A stretch of DNA of 64,000 nucleotides from contig JAPTYO010000017.1 of assembly GCA_036873135.1 (NCBI GenBank), positions 3,224,001 to 3,288,000 of the forward strand. The letters run 5' to 3'. The position numbers and the translations under genes were made by a program. The notes beneath the pieces are model-generated. The model saw nothing but the letters and a program-made list of their open reading frames with translations, had not been told where the DNA came from and ran no database searches. This document shows, piece by piece, positions 22,331-33,060 of the stretch. The DNA comes from Clarkia xantiana subsp. parviflora. Taxonomy: Eukaryota > Streptophyta > Magnoliopsida > Myrtales > Onagraceae. Each line of letters begins with the position of its first letter. Within the stretch, counting starts at the first letter, position 1.

Positions 22331-23284
22331 AGCCGCCCCGAACATCACCACGGTTCACCGACGTTTCAGTCCGTTCATCCCATCCCATCCCGACCAGACT
22401 ACTGCTCCTACACGCAGCTCGTACCTATCCCGAGATCAACTTCACCGCAGTCCCGCCCATGAAGCCACGCAAGATCTGACCAACCGAGTCTTCTCGCCTC
22501 CACCCACACTGGTCGTCCGCTGCACTGTCTGAAAGGATTAAGAACTCCATTCACCTCCATCGGCCCTAGCTCCAAACTTCGACCGTGAGCCGCCACCAAT
22601 TGACAGTCGGTGTCCACGCTCCGCCGAGTCTCGACCCGACCATCGGAGTTCCACTCACCCATATCTCCCCGCTTGCCTGCTCACCGAGTCCGCCAGTCAC
22701 TAGCCACGTCCGAGACTGATGTGGAATTTCCTCCATCTGTATTACACTTGCAGGTAAGTAAGATCTCTTCATTATCATTATTATATATTAGGCTGCTTAG
22801 TTTAATAGTTTACGTTTTAGTTAGTTTAGGTTTAATAGGGTAACGTAGGTTTAATTACACAAATTGTATAAATATATCATGTTGTATTTTGAATAAGTAT
22901 GTTCTGCAATTGTAGTGCTTTTAGGTCTCCTTGGTAATGAATTTGGATTTTTCATAATTGATAGTATCTTAGATATGTAATTTGATCTTTATTTTACCAT
23001 CTTTTAACTAATCTGATTTCACATGTATTTAAAGAATAATATTGGCAAATTAAGCGGATTGAGTACCGAAAGGGCGTGATTAAAAATTATTCTTTTTTAA
23101 TTCGTAATAGAACCCCCGAACTGAAATTTCTGTTCGTAGACCGATTATATGCCTAGGTGTTTAATTCGTTATTCCCTAGGTAATTTAGGTTTCTAGTTAG
23201 ACTTTAATTAACTAGTGGCGACTCTTTTCAAAATTGCACGTTTTCAAAACGTAATTCGCCGTAGGTCAGATTTTAGGTCCGACA
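22331..23284 (+). mobile_element. Right end of the solo LTR, no gene seen
   Basis: This is a C-rich part followed by an AT-rich part. A sequence like a plant 5' splice site (CAGGTAAGTAAG, about 22751) marks the change. The end has GTGGCGACTC, a 15-bp palindrome ACGTTTTCAAAACGT and GGTCCGACA. No ORF with a known domain. Confidence 0.55.
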
Positions 23285-23820
23285 ATACTGACAACAAATT
23301 TTCTCAATCTTTTATGTAACTAAATCTATCAATAATATCTTTAACCCTATTTAAATATTTAGATATATTGATAGAGATATATATTTCTATATATTAATGT
23401 GAATCTATCTTAATGTTCTTAATTATAGATATATTGTTACCTTAATTAAAAATTAAAATATGGTAAACAATATTCTAATGTGTGTGTGCCGAAATTTACT
23501 TGCTTGGAGACCAAGAAATTAAAATTTTACCTTGAAAAATCATTAAAAATTTCGACACAAACACCAAATTAGGAACAAGTTGTCAAATTTCAAGATCAAA
23601 TTTTAATAAGATATACAATCCAATGTTTGATTTTGATAAATATTACACTTTTCTTGAAGATCATGAACATCAAACTTAACCAAGAACATTATGAAAATTT
23701 CGGACCTTACATAAAACCCTAAAAATTTCAAAATTTTTAAAATTCCTCTTTAAAAAAAATTTCGATCCAAAATTTGAAATTTCAAGAAGACAAATTTATC
23801 AAAATCATGAACTCCTAACA
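23285..23820 (-). mobile_element. AT-rich leader of the minus-strand copia element
   Basis: Non-coding DNA just inside the primer site of the copia element, read leftwards. No gene is visible. Confidence 0.55.
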
Positions 23821-23835
23821 CAGGCTCTGATACCA
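23821..23835 (-). other. Copia primer-binding site (initiator-Met tRNA type)
   Basis: Read on the minus strand this is TGGTATCAGAGCCTG, the classical plant copia primer site complementary to initiator-Met tRNA. It sits one base inside the LTR end at 23837, which fixes the orientation of this element as minus. Confidence 0.9.
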
Positions 23836-23836
23836 T

Positions 23837-24460
23837 TGTTAGATTACGGGGAGTAATCACTACAGATACTTAAGCAAGGTACATGTTAGTAATTGGAATT
23901 ACGCAGCGGAAGTTTCCCACATACCTTTAAGATGATTCGTAGACCCAAAATCTTCTCAGGAGGGAGTTCACGATCCTCCGGTCGGGACCCGTAGAGGTTC
24001 TTGTTAGAGAAGCCCTACGTGGTGCAAGCTCCACAGCAAAGCCTCTGATCAATTCTTGGCGCGGGGACAGATCTCTGGAGAGTTTGCTCGAAGGCAATTT
24101 GGCACACCCTTGGTGAGGGATGTAGTTCGGCTGAAACTATCAAGGTGTGGGGTTGATGGTTTTTCTCTCTAAAACACTCTTGTAAGGGAATTATGATTAA
24201 CCCTAAAAATCTCCTAACACTTCTTATTTATAGGAATAAAGTGGACAAAAGTCCACTTTACCCCACCTAGGGTTTCGGCCGGCATATGTATTTGGGGAGG
24301 CCCAATTTTGGGCCTCCCATGTCAATTGGGAATTGGGTCTAGCCCAATTACCCTAATGTGACATTTACCCAAGTTCATTAGGTAAACTATACATATTTCG
24401 ACGCTACCAATTACGACGCCCATTACCATATGCGTACAAGTACTTTGACATCTACTAACA
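23837..24460 (-). repeat. 5' LTR of a minus-strand Ty1/copia element
   Basis: On the minus strand it begins TGTTAGTAGATG (24460) and ends AATCTAACA (23837), directly before the primer site. It contains a CCTATAAATAAGAAG TATA region (about 24225-24240) and GGCCCAAAATTGGG, both shared in style with the solo LTR at 25313-25850. The rest of the element is leftwards and largely outside the window. Confidence 0.8.
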
Positions 24461-25312
24461 TGGTTAGTATAGCAAAGATGTCTATATACAATAAATGTAT
24501 GTTAAGATTTATAAATACATGTAATCATATTTATGTATGTTGACATGCATAAGAATGCACCGACCGTGAGCGCGTTAGACATGGACGTGTCCGACACGGG
24601 CGCGACGGGTGCATCTAAAGTAATAAGGACATACATGGTGCAATGAAGTATGAGTGATAATAAAATCATGCAATCAATTATGTAATGATGAAAAATATGG
24701 ATCATGGATTAAGATAGATGAGATGATCACAAATACATCATGGATATGTAACACATGAGCATTATTGCATACGTCGAGTCTAAAATTGATGTATGTTGTA
24801 ACAAGGGTGTAAAAACACTTAGTCATGCTACTAAGGACTTGTAAAAAATAGAGAGGGATCAAGGATTACCCATAGGTATAAATACTATTAGTGGAAATGA
24901 GAGAGAGAGTGTTCATTAGTTAAGCCTCCACACTTAGTAGTTTTTAGGACCACTCTCATTTCTCGAAGGAGAAGAAACCTTGGTGTAGCAAACTCGGGTA
25001 CTAAATCACATTGGTCGGCCACATTTAATCACCACCACGGCGAAGGGACAACGACAAGGAGTTGTGGCAGCACGGGGGCAGCTCACGGCGGCTGGAGCGG
25101 CGGTGGAATTTCCGGCAGAGGCGGCGTGTGGCTTCTACGACGGTGGTGGGATTTTCGGGCGGCCTTTGGTGGTGGTTTTCACGATGGTCCGATCGGCTTG
25201 AGATTGTGAGCTTAATTTCGGGTATGGCTAAACCATTTGCAACCTTGTTTGGATCCAATTTGATCTTGATTATCTTTTGAAATTGTTTACTCTATCATGC
25301 CCATAAGGTGTT
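24461..25312. other. Unassigned AT-rich DNA with a GC-rich patch
   Basis: No gene can be supported. A TATA-like GTATAAATA lies near 24885, and a GGC-rich patch follows at 25030-25170. The 72-residue plus-strand ORF at 25062-25280 is Arg- and Trp-rich without a recognisable domain and is not called. Confidence 0.4.
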
Positions 25313-25850
25313 TGTTAAAACGGTAAACTAATTACGCAGCGAAATAGGGACACATACCAGTTCTTGCTTTCCGTAGACCCAAGATCTTGAGGGGAGATCG
25401 CGGTCCGCCAGACGGATCCTGTAAGGATTCTTGTTAAGGAATCGCCTACACGCAATGGTCTCCACAGCAAAGCCTATTATCGATTCCTCGCAGAAATGGA
25501 TCTCTGGGGTAATTGCTCAAAGCAATTTGGCACCTCCAAGGTATAGGGTTCGGCCGGAACAAGGAGAATAGGGAGGAGTGATTTCTTTGTCTCAACACTT
25601 AGGAGAAGGAGTGATTAACCCTGAATATATCCTAAAACTCCCTATTTATAAGAGGAGGTGGCAAAACCCACCTCTACCCTTATGGTAAGTTCGGCCTAGG
25701 AGTAAGGGGAGTCCCAATTTTGGGCCTCTCATGTCCATTGAGATTTTAGGCCTAGCCCAAAATCCCTACTGTGATATTACCCGATTACTTAGGTGTTGGG
25801 CTTATATTAAATGGCTCCTATTATGCCGGCACATTCACCAAATGCCAACA
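25313..25850 (-). repeat. Copia-type solo LTR, minus orientation
   Basis: On the minus strand it begins TGTTGGCATTTGG and ends CCGTTTTAACA. It has a CTTATAAATAGGGAG TATA region and the GGCCCAAAATTGGG motif of the copia LTR at 23837-24460. Its first 70 bases resemble the start of the E7 3' LTR at 40183. There is no primer site on its left, so it appears to be solo. I could not find a clean target duplication (GTGTT against AACCC). Confidence 0.65.
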
Positions 25851-26747
25851 AACCCGACCCATAATTCTCAATTGGTCTGACCCGGTTCTGTCGGGTCGAA
25901 CCAGGTGGGCTAATGGGTTAGGTCAAACCTGACCCGGTTCGAGTAAAGTCAAATTGAACCGTAATGAATCGTACCTAACCGATCCGAATAGAACCGGATT
26001 GACCGGTCCGGTTCGGTTCGACCGAATTTAGGTCGGTCAAATTTAAAATCCAAATGTTTTTAAATTTAAAATTAACTACACATCGCGAATTTGACATTTA
26101 CACTTTTTAATCAAACATGATTCCTAGTTTCGGGTATGGGGATGGATCTCAGAAATCGCATGATTATGGGACTGAATTATTTTGAGGTATGAATTGCAAT
26201 TTTTATATATTGATATGAATGCATGTTTGAATTGAGTCTTGACTAAGTCAATCTAGCTAGATATTCCATGCTTGGGGGTAGAGCCCTATTGTCAATTAAT
26301 GAGTTGCGCACTAGGATAGACATGCTATGCTGAGTGATCTTGATAGGATTCATGTCAAGATGTACGCATGACTTTGATAGCATGAATTGCAAGTCAGCCC
26401 CGAATATTTTCAAACGATATTCAGTCGCCAAATATGCATGTTTAGTAAGGTAGAATTGTGTATGCTTGCATGAGAAATCCTCGAAACATTATAAAAGGGC
26501 CTTGGGAAAGCCAAGATCGGGTGTATGTAAAAACTCCCAATTTCGGTTAAATAGAAATTAAACCGTTTTTAAAAGAGACTTGTATATTAGAAAGGAATCA
26601 TCGGCAGTGTGAACTCTTTACACGACCCCCTTCCATTTGGTTTACTAGTGGTCGGTTAGGCTAGATGACTGATGAATAATTTCTTGTCGCTTCCTATCTC
26701 ATAGATATCCGATGTAAGCAATTCTTTTCAAACCCTGATTTTCACAA
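25851..26747. other. Unassigned DNA upstream of copia gag
   Basis: The first 200 bases are rich in GACCCGGTT and GGTTCGGTT motifs, the rest is AT-rich. It probably includes the leader of E7, but no 5' LTR or primer site of E7 could be found. Confidence 0.35.
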
Positions 26748-27437
26748 TTGTTTGTAAATGTGTTAGTTTCAATGGCTGAAAGAGTGCAATTCTATATTCC
26801 TTGCAATATTGATGGTGTGAACTATGATGCTTGGAGTAGCTATGTGAAGTATCTCCTCGATGCTAAGGGCATCTGTCAGTGTATTGATGCTAGAGCAGAG
26901 AGGATGATGACAAATGAATGTGGTATTCCGCGTCCCAAACAAGGCAAGAGGTTCTTTGATGATCTGGAAGAGACTGTGGTGATTCTTTCAACCTTGACTC
27001 AAGAGGTTGTAGAAAACTTCAATTGCAACTACACTGCATTAAAACTTTGGTGTTCCCTTCGCACCTACTTCGGTGAAGGCAAGGCCACTGAAGCTAGAAA
27101 TGTCTTGGTTGAGTATGATGATCTTCTATCCATGGATGCTGGTGTAAAAGCCGCTCGAGACCTTCAGGATGAAAGGTCAACATGGAGTAGAATATTTCTC
27201 ATATTGAAAAGGTATCATCGGTCATGGTTTGCTGACGATGAAGGACTCAGTTACTTGATTGAATCAATTAAGTATACCATGAGTCTATTCAAGGGCAGTA
27301 ACCAGGGGAACGTGGGAACCACCTTCACAAATCACCACAAGAGATCAAGGGAAATCAACCATGATCTCTGTATATCATGGAGAGAACATGACCACATAGG
27401 TCCTAAACGAAAATTTGGTGGGTCACAAAACCGTTGA
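26748..27437 (+). pseudogene. E7 copia gag, decayed
   Basis: This 229-residue frame starts MFVNVLVSMAERVQFY; the second Met (26772) is the likelier original start. It has the features of plant copia gag: an N-terminal Trp-containing block (YDAWSSYVKYLLDAKG) like the DUF4219/UBN2 families, then TLTQEVVENFNCNYTALKLW. No CCHC zinc knuckle is seen before the stop. It is followed by copia integrase and RT remnants in the same direction. I am fairly sure of the family and unsure of the lineage. Confidence 0.65.
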
Positions 27438-28249
27438 TAAAGTGCGTCTCAGGTACGCCTCGTTTGTCATGTATATAAAGCTGTAAAAAGTTTTATTCAA
27501 ACACATGTCATCTGATGTGATTCACTCGTGAATTATTTAGGTATGGTGTTCGGCATGACTCAAAGTTTTCGACTATCCTTTCCTTCGTTGTTGCTGCATT
27601 GATCAAGAACCTGATCATTGTCGTTTCATCTTTCTTTTTCATTTGAATTGATAACTTTGGTTGTTTGAGTTTCAGATTATTGAATAAAGTAATTGTCATT
27701 GAGATTGAATGACATTCTATTCGAAGTACAATTTACTTATTAATTCATCGACCCGGTCAAAGGGATCGATCCGAACAAAATCCGGTAATTGGGATGAAAA
27801 CCAAAGTTTTCCGGCCAGGTCAAAATGGTCGAATGAAAGAAACGGTTAACACACTCCATCATCATTGGTAACCCATCGATTGCGTAACTAGATCGAACGA
27901 CTTAGTTTTCTTATTTGTTAGTACTCCATAAATATAATTGATATCGTAACGACGAACATGTATGACAATGATGATTAAATTGTGGAAACGAAACGGTTTC
28001 ACCTAGGGTAACACATGTGTGTGGTGCGCGCAACGCATGAATTCCGTGTAAAATCGGAACACATCGATTCAAAGTACAAATTTAATGGAAAGATGTATAA
28101 TTATAAAGCCCAAAACAACTTACATTATAACTTTGCCGTTTATGGGTTAACTCATTTATTACTCGTAAATCCTAGACCATTGAATGCTTTAAGAGCTATC
28201 TCAATCTCGTGGAGAATCAACTATAGCGTAATGTAAAAAACTTATGAAC

Positions 28250-28660
28250 TGACAAAGGTGATGAATACCTCTCGAATGAGTTTGACAAGTTTTGAAATGA
28301 AAGGGGTATTGTCCTTCAAACGACGATCCCTTATACGCCACAACAGTATGGTGTGGCGGAGCGACGTAATCTTACACTTTTGGACATGGTAAGAACCATG
28401 ATGTCGCTAGCTCAACTTCCGATCTCCTTTTGGGATGATGCGTTGTTGACCACTAATCGTGTAGTAAACCGCGTACCTACAAAATCGGGGGACACCATAT
28501 GAGATGTGGAATGGTAAAGAGGTGGATCTTACCAGGCTGCGACCTTGGGGTTGCGCAGCATACACGCATCAAAACGATAGCTGATACGGCAAGTTGGGAC
28601 CTAGAAGATTGAAAAGTATCTTTATAAGATACTCAGAGAACTCAAAGGGATACATGTTTG
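28250..28660 (+). pseudogene. E7 copia integrase remnant
   Basis: A translated stretch, interrupted by stops and shifts, shows the integrase C-terminal core of copia elements: TIPYTPQQYGVAERRNLTLL, DMVRTMMSLAQLPISFWDD and VNRVPTK, then a degenerate segment with LRPWGCAAYTHQ. Stops occur within a few dozen codons. The Glu of the catalytic triad is in GVAERRN (about 28357). The stretch 27438-28250 upstream shows no recognisable protein. Confidence 0.75.
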
Positions 28661-29053
28661 TGGTGGCTCAAGAAAACGGTGGTGTTGTCGAACATGTTTC
28701 CTAAGCTTCGTGATATCAACACGAATGATGTCTTAAAAAAACTTGAACAGGATGAGGATGATCAGGTCCCACTTACTTCGAGTGGAAGAATTGATGGAGA
28801 AACCACTGTGAATGAAATGGTAAATGAGAGTGGGAACATTTTCATAATAAATCCATTGGGAGGAGTCAATCCTCCCACTGATATCACAGTTGATCCTGGT
28901 GTGAATCAAGTAGAACCCGATAATCCAGTTGCTGAACCGTTGGATGAGAATCCTATAATCCTCAACTACCTGTTGGCAACAATGGGAGTGGGACAACCAA
29001 CTTGGTTCCTGGTCCAAGCGGCCATGAAATTCATCTCGGAGGTAGAAACCTGA
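28661..29053 (+). pseudogene. E7 linker between integrase and RT
   Basis: This is an acidic, Pro- and Asn-rich frame with no domain, lying where copia polyproteins have a variable linker between integrase and RT. It is called from position and composition. Confidence 0.45.
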
Positions 29054-29280
29054 GACCAAGGGGTCGTCCAAGAAAAGTTGCAGGAGAAGGTTCCAGTAAA
29101 GCCCTGGTTCCTAGTGGGAGTATTGTTCCTAGTGGGAGAATTGCTCCTAGTGCGAGAGTAGTTCAAGATGGGATAATGAGCCTTGACGTAGTCAAAGTCA
29201 AATAACTTCTCCTAAGAAGTTTCCAATCGAGAAGGGTGAGTTATTCACTCTAACTTCATTTGTTTAACCACTCATGGTTA

Positions 29281-30057
29281 AACAAGCTCTGGAAGGTCCT
29301 CAAGCGAAGGAATGGAGGAAGAGTTTGCCTCAGTGAAAGCCAATTCAGTTTGGACGTTAGTTGATCTTCTTGCTAACAGAAGGACGAGTGGGTTCTGAAA
29401 TTGAAACTCACTGGTGATGGAACCGTTGAGCGATATAAAGCTCGACTTGTCGCGAAAGGTTATACCCAACTCCACGGAGTAGACTTTGATGAGACTTATT
29501 CACCGACTGTGCGTTACACCACAGTCCGGGCCATTTTGGCTATGGTTGCTAGCCTCGATCTCAAGCTGCACCAGATGGATGTTAAGACTGCCTTCCTTCA
29601 TGGGAGCTTGGAGGAAGAGATCTACATGGAGTAACCAGAGGTTTTCTCATCCCCTCGGAATGAACGTAGAGTTTGTAAGCTCCAAAGGTTTATATATGGT
29701 CTTAAAAAATCCTCCCAACAATGGTACCGCAGGTTCCACGAGCAAGGGCAACAGATTCGTGAACCTTCACGAGGATCCCTGCGTGTACACTAAGACCTCA
29801 GGGTCAAAGTATGTCATTTGACGTTATATGTCAATGATATCCTTCTTGCCACGAACGATGTGAGTTATTTGAAGAAGTCAGAGTCTTGGTTGGCATTTGT
29901 ATTTGAGATGAAGGACATGGGAGAGGCCACTTACATCTTGGGCATTAAGATTTCTAGAGATCCTGGTGCTCGTAGATTATGTTTTTCTCAGGAAGCCTAT
30001 GTCAACAAACTGTTGAGAATCTTCAATTTCTGTGATGCAAACCCGTGGAAATACTAG
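29281..30057 (+). pseudogene. E7 copia reverse transcriptase, decayed
   Basis: Fragments of the RVT_2 domain are in order: [65 protein letters not shown] and EMKDMGEATYILGIKISRD. The catalytic YVDD motif is altered to YVND (about 29827). An in-frame stop lies at 29632-29634, with further frame changes to 29818. Confidence 0.85.
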
Positions 30058-30119
30058 TTGTATATGGGAGTGCACTGTCAAAAAGTGAGGCCCAAAGAAC
30101 CTGGTAGAGCATGAAGAGA

Positions 30120-30787
30120 TGAGAAGAGCAGAGTACCTCAGTATAGAAGGAAATCTGATATACACGATGCAATGCACTCGTCCAGATATCTATTACATTG
30201 TGGGATTAGTAGCGTTTTCCATTCGAACCCCGGTTATCAACATTTACGAGTCGTGAAACGAATAATGAGATATCTAAAAGGTACGGAAAACTATATATTG
30301 TGCCATGAGGGATGTAAGCTTGAATTGGTAGGATATAGTGACGCCGACCATAGTGGTGATCTGGATGATAGTAAGTCCACCTCAGGAGGAGTGTTTCTCC
30401 TTAATAATGTCGCCATCTCTTGGATGAGCAAGAAGCAATCATGTGTCGCGCTATCCACTATGGAATCTGAATTCGTAGCTCTCTCAAAGAACACACAGGA
30501 AGCTATCTAGCTAAAGAGACTCTTGGCTACCCTGCTTGACATCAATGACGGGAGTAAGCCTTTGCGCATTTACTCTGACAGTCTAGCTGCGATAGGAGCA
30601 GTAATGAATCTGAAAATACAATAGTAGGACAAAACACATTGATATAAAATACAAGTATGTGAAGAGTGTGGTAGAAGATAAGATTATCACAATCGAATTC
30701 ATGCCTTTGGAAAACATTGTTGCAGATCCATTAACTAAACCCTTACGCAAGGATGTTTTCAAAAAGCACATAAAACTGCTTGGATTG
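30120..30787 (+). pseudogene. E7 copia RNase H, cut by the E6 insertion
   Basis: Copia RNase H is recognisable: GYSDADHSGDLDDSKSTSGG, KKQSCVALSTMESEFVAL and IYSDSLAAI, then NIVADPLTKPLRKDVF just before E6. It has stops at 30508-30510 and more near 30620. The domain ends at GATTG, duplicated on the far side of E6 at 39086-39090, where only a few residues would remain. Confidence 0.88.
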
Positions 30788-31499
30788 TGTTTACACACGA
30801 GTTCCCTTCGTGGGCTTCTCCTTCGTGTATTCCCGCTTCTTGGGCTTCTCCTTCTAGTGTTCTCGCTTCTTGGGCTTCGCCTTCTAGTATTCCTCACTCT
30901 GTGGGCTTCTTTCTTCTCGTATACCTGCAAATGGGCACCGGGGAGGGGGTTCCCGATAAGCCCACTCTGATGCTTAAGTAAGTATAAGCTTTAGAGAGAG
31001 GTAATGAGCTTAGAGAGAGTGATGAATTACCTTCAAATGAGGAGAGGAGGTCTCTATTTATAGAGTTCCTATTGGACCGCCCAGGTTCACGTGATTTCCT
31101 GGTCCGGTTATGGCAGTTTCGTAATATAAGTTGGTCTTGACCGTAAATAAGGTGCGTTTGACCTCGGTTCGATCGTAGATAAGCTTGATATGGCTAAGTG
31201 CTGGTAAATGGCCTACAAGGGCGAGCCCCGGATGGAATACCATTCGGGGATAGGGGTCCGGGCGAGGGGAACTCGCCCGGACGGAAGGGGGTACCCGGGT
31301 GGGTACCCCTAGTCCCTTGCTTGGGTTACCCCCGAGTGGTCTTTCCACTCGGGGCCTTCCCGTGTGGTTTTCGCCACTCGGGGTGTTTTTTGGGCCTACG
31401 TGTTGGGCTCCGAGTGTCCGTTTTCTAAGTTTCGAATTATAATCGATCATGGCCCATTTATCGGGTCCAATTTATAATAGCTTGGGCGTATATCCAACA
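30788..31499 (-). repeat. 3' LTR of E6
   Basis: On the minus strand it begins TGTTGGATATACGCCCAA and ends TGTGTAAACA. It is 712 bp against 745 bp in the other LTR. The TATA region CTCTATAAATAGAGA is near 31060. Imperfect 30-bp repeats of TTCTTGGGCTTCTCCTTC occur at 30800-30910. Confidence 0.93.
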
Positions 31500-31510
31500 T
31501 TTCCCCCGAG
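31500..31510 (-). other. Polypurine tract of E6
   Basis: CTCGGGGGAAA on the minus strand, directly before the 3' LTR. With the preceding bases it reads GACTCGGGGG, the same core as in E2 and E3. Confidence 0.8.
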
Positions 31511-33060
31511 TCATGGAATGGTTCAACCTTTTCTTGACTCTATTTATGCGGAATATCGCCCAAGCGAGTTGTAAGGCGTACCTTTATGACGATCCTGGCC
31601 TTTATCGAGTGCTCGAGACGGGCCGTGATTCTTCTTGTCCCCTGTTTAGAGAAGCTTAATACATACACGAAAAATGATTTTATTAATTTAAGCAAATTTA
31701 CTTTATATGACGATATTATATGAGGGTAAGAATTACGTGCATTGGTCTCGTTTTACTAAGCCTTTGGACTGTGTCCTTTTGTCTGTGTCTCTTTATTATT
31801 GGAGCTTTCTAGAGAAAATCCCTAGCATATCCCTTTATAAGGCATGCTTTTGGGCTCCCCTTCATTCTTTCCAACACCTTCATCTTTCTAGAACCACCTC
31901 CTCCTTCATCTTTTCTAGAGCATTTTCTCCTCCCCCCAACCTAGGTTTTCTCCTCCACCCTCTTTTTCAATTTTTCCACCCAATCAACCCAATTAAGTCA
32001 CCACACCTCTCCTAGAGCTCTCTTAGGTTTGATTTGGGGTGGAATTTGTGCTTGCATTGGTGATTTTCACTAGGCTGGCTGGTAAGGGGGAATGGCGGCG
32101 GTTAGCGACTCGGCGGCGGGCGGCGAGCGACTCGGCGACAGGCGGCGGGCGACGGGCGACGGGCGACTCGGCGGCTTCGGACGGGGCCGGGCACGGAGGC
32201 GACGAGACCGGGGACGGCGACTGGACCCTGCACGGCAGCTGAGCCTCTTCCGGCAGTAGCTGGTGGGTCCCCTCTGGGGGCTTCGTGCGGCGGCTCCGAC
32301 AGCATATTTGGCTCCGGACCGGTTTTTTAGCCGGTTTGATTCCATCTCTTCAAAGGTTTGGAACCTCAGCCATTTTTGTTTGTGTGTTCTCCATTGATTT
32401 CTATAAAAGCTAGGACCTTGCCATAGATACTTGAGTTGCTTCATTGTGCATTGTTGGTTGGAAGTAGATGATTGACTTTGGTAGTTGAGCTTGGAGTACT
32501 TTTTTGAGGTTAGTATTTGATATATGTATTGTCCCCTTAGGAACTTGATAATTTTTTGTTGAATGGGTGCCTTAATGCCTTGCATGGGTCACCTCTTGCT
32601 TGTGTAGTTTATGTCATCTTGGTTTTTGTTGTTATTTGTCTCCCCCCTAAGTGTGCTTGTCGTGCTTTATTGTCCATTTTAATCCTTCCCTTAGCATGTG
32701 GTATCGTCCGTGCACGCGTCTTTGCCTCTGTAGTAAGCATTTGATATTTGCACATTTTGGGACGTACCCTTGGGTAGGTCGGTTTTGATGGAGTATCATA
32801 GCGTCCCTCTGGTTGTCCATCATAGTTTTTCCTTCCATAAGTAGTCATCATCCATGTGCTTGTCTTTGTCCCCGTAGTAGGCATTCGATCTTTGTGCAAT
32901 TTGGGATGTACTCCTATGTAGGTTGCTATTGATGGATTTATATGATACCTTGAGGTGAGGTTGGTAATTTCTGACGGGTTGCATTTCTTCCTTTTTATTG
33001 CCAGGTGTGCCTTTGAAACTTTTCCTGGATTAGGAAGCGTTGCATCTTTTTCCCTCCATA
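31511..33060 (+). other. Promoter and leader region of the E6 antisense gene
   Basis: No ORF with a domain is supported. A TATA-like CCCTTTATAAGG lies at 31831-31842, oriented toward the gene at 33061. A GC-rich block of GCGACTCGGCGG-type repeats occupies 32085-32220. Imperfect doublets of about 170 bp (CGTAGTAGGCATT-type) lie at 32620-32940. It is probably a long 5' untranslated region with introns. Confidence 0.4.

Larger units (their letters stand above)
202..23284 (+). mobile_element. Solo LTR of a large Tat/Ogre-like element, split by two later insertions
   Basis: The ends are TGTAAAAACC at 202 and GGTCCGACA at 23284, so it begins TG and ends CA. It is flanked by the same five bases, ATACT, at 197-201 and 23285-23289. 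Subtracting the nested elements E1 and E2 with their target duplications leaves about 3.3 kb in three pieces: 202-2134, 12651-13026 and 22331-23284. There is no gag, pol or primer site, which fits an LTR left by recombination of a full element. A TATA box lies at 449. The right end has a GTGGCGACTC motif (about 23214) followed by a small ACGTTTTCAAAACGT palindrome, which reminds me of the 3' part of Ogre-type LTRs. The boundaries are well supported; the family name is tentative. Confidence 0.65.

Noticed and set aside
22751..22762. Splice-donor-like CAGGTAAGTAAG as evidence for a host gene exon
   Set aside because: The sequence upstream has no coherent reading frame and lies inside the solo LTR; a single donor motif is not enough.
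25062..25280. 72-residue plus-strand ORF in a GC-rich patch
   Set aside because: No domain, no homologous ORF elsewhere in the window, unusual composition; could be chance.
31707..32015. 102-residue ORF upstream of the E6 antisense gene
   Set aside because: Lies over the predicted TATA box and leader, no domain; treated as untranslated region.
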